From assembly GCA_903853185.1 (NCBI GenBank), contig CAINSX010000132.1, forward strand, positions 1 to 5,857: a DNA stretch of 5,857 nt, read 5' to 3'. The notes under the pieces were generated by a model. That model did not search any database. It had not been told where the DNA came from and saw nothing but the letters and a program-made list of their open reading frames with translations. The translations under genes were made by a program, and so were the position numbers. Positions 5,799 to 5,857 of the stretch are shown piece after piece. Every line of letters begins with the position of its first letter. Position 1 is the stretch's first letter. The DNA comes from an uncultured Opitutia bacterium. GTDB lineage: Bacteria > Verrucomicrobiota > Verrucomicrobiia > Opitutales > UBA953.

Positions 5799-5857
5799 GA
5801 GACCGGGAACCGGAATGTTAGCTTGGGACATGAATCCCCAGTTCATCATCCGGTCTC
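5799..5857. repeat. 8-bp inverted repeat reaching the right edge
   Basis: GAGACCGG (5799-5806) is the exact reverse complement of CCGGTCTC (5850-5857), with 43 bases between. The right arm ends at the last base of the window, so longer pairing (arm preceded by AAAGG at 5794-5798) cannot be judged. Inside is a second small inverted repeat, ATGAA (5830-5834) / TTCAT (5842-5846), and next to the left arm CCGG-GAA-CCGG (5803-5813). No T-run follows, so it does not look like a standard terminator. It overlaps the possible start of the next gene. Confidence 0.4.
5830..5857 (+). CDS. Possible start of a further plus-strand gene (partial)
   Basis: From ATG 5830 the frame stays open to the edge and reads MNPQFIIRS. 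An in-frame ATG at 5815 would add MLAWD in front. A purine-rich AAAGGGAG (5794-5801) lies 13 bases before the 5815 ATG, too far for an ideal ribosome site. The nine residues look protein-like and the position fits a next gene in the ruvA direction, but so short a stretch can be open by chance. No family can be named. Confidence 0.3.

Noticed and set aside
1..5857. Scan for CRISPR, tRNA, rRNA, transposase, toxin-antitoxin or defence genes
   Set aside because: No regularly spaced repeats, cloverleaf-like structures or matching protein motifs were seen on either strand.

Overview
The window is high-GC bacterial DNA (roughly 60-65% G+C by eye) that looks like Verrucomicrobiota or another member of the Planctomycetota-Verrucomicrobiota-Lentisphaerota group. 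The main reason is the left half: a large secreted PSCyt1-PSCyt2-PSD1 cytochrome-like protein followed 5 bases later by the start of a twin-arginine exported DUF1501-type protein. This gene pair is a hallmark of that group. The right half holds an LptF/LptG-family permease, so the cell should be diderm and make an LPS-type lipid.

Layout: (i) Bases 1-67, minus strand, are the first 22 codons of the presumed DUF1501 gene, which runs off the left edge. (ii) Bases 73-2577, minus strand, are the 834-residue PSD1-family gene, upstream of DUF1501 in one transcription unit. (iii) Bases 2578-2821 are a divergent intergenic region with a perfect 6-3-6 palindrome (2633-2647) that offers a -10-like hexamer on each strand. 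(iv) Bases 2822-5734, plus strand, are a tightly packed three-gene run: LptF/LptG permease, RlmI-like 23S rRNA m5C methyltransferase (3 bases after the permease stop) and ruvA (30 bases further on). (v) Bases 5735-5857 are a gap with a 16-bp tandem repeat, an 8-bp inverted repeat ending exactly at the window edge, and the possible first codons of another plus-strand gene.

The left unit is an envelope-located, probably heme-carrying system. Its partner proteins would travel by Sec (the cytochrome-like protein) and Tat (the DUF1501 protein). The right unit is housekeeping: lipopolysaccharide export, rRNA modification and Holliday-junction processing. It is probably co-transcribed for convenience rather than as one pathway. 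No CDS in the window has a canonical Shine-Dalgarno at normal spacing, and all four well-supported ATG starts are preceded directly by CC.

I see no tRNA, rRNA, CRISPR array, insertion sequence or phage gene. Nothing amounts to a clearly new system. The points most worth checking are the divergent palindromic promoter, the 16-bp repeat after ruvA, and the undefined biochemistry of the PSD1-DUF1501 pair.
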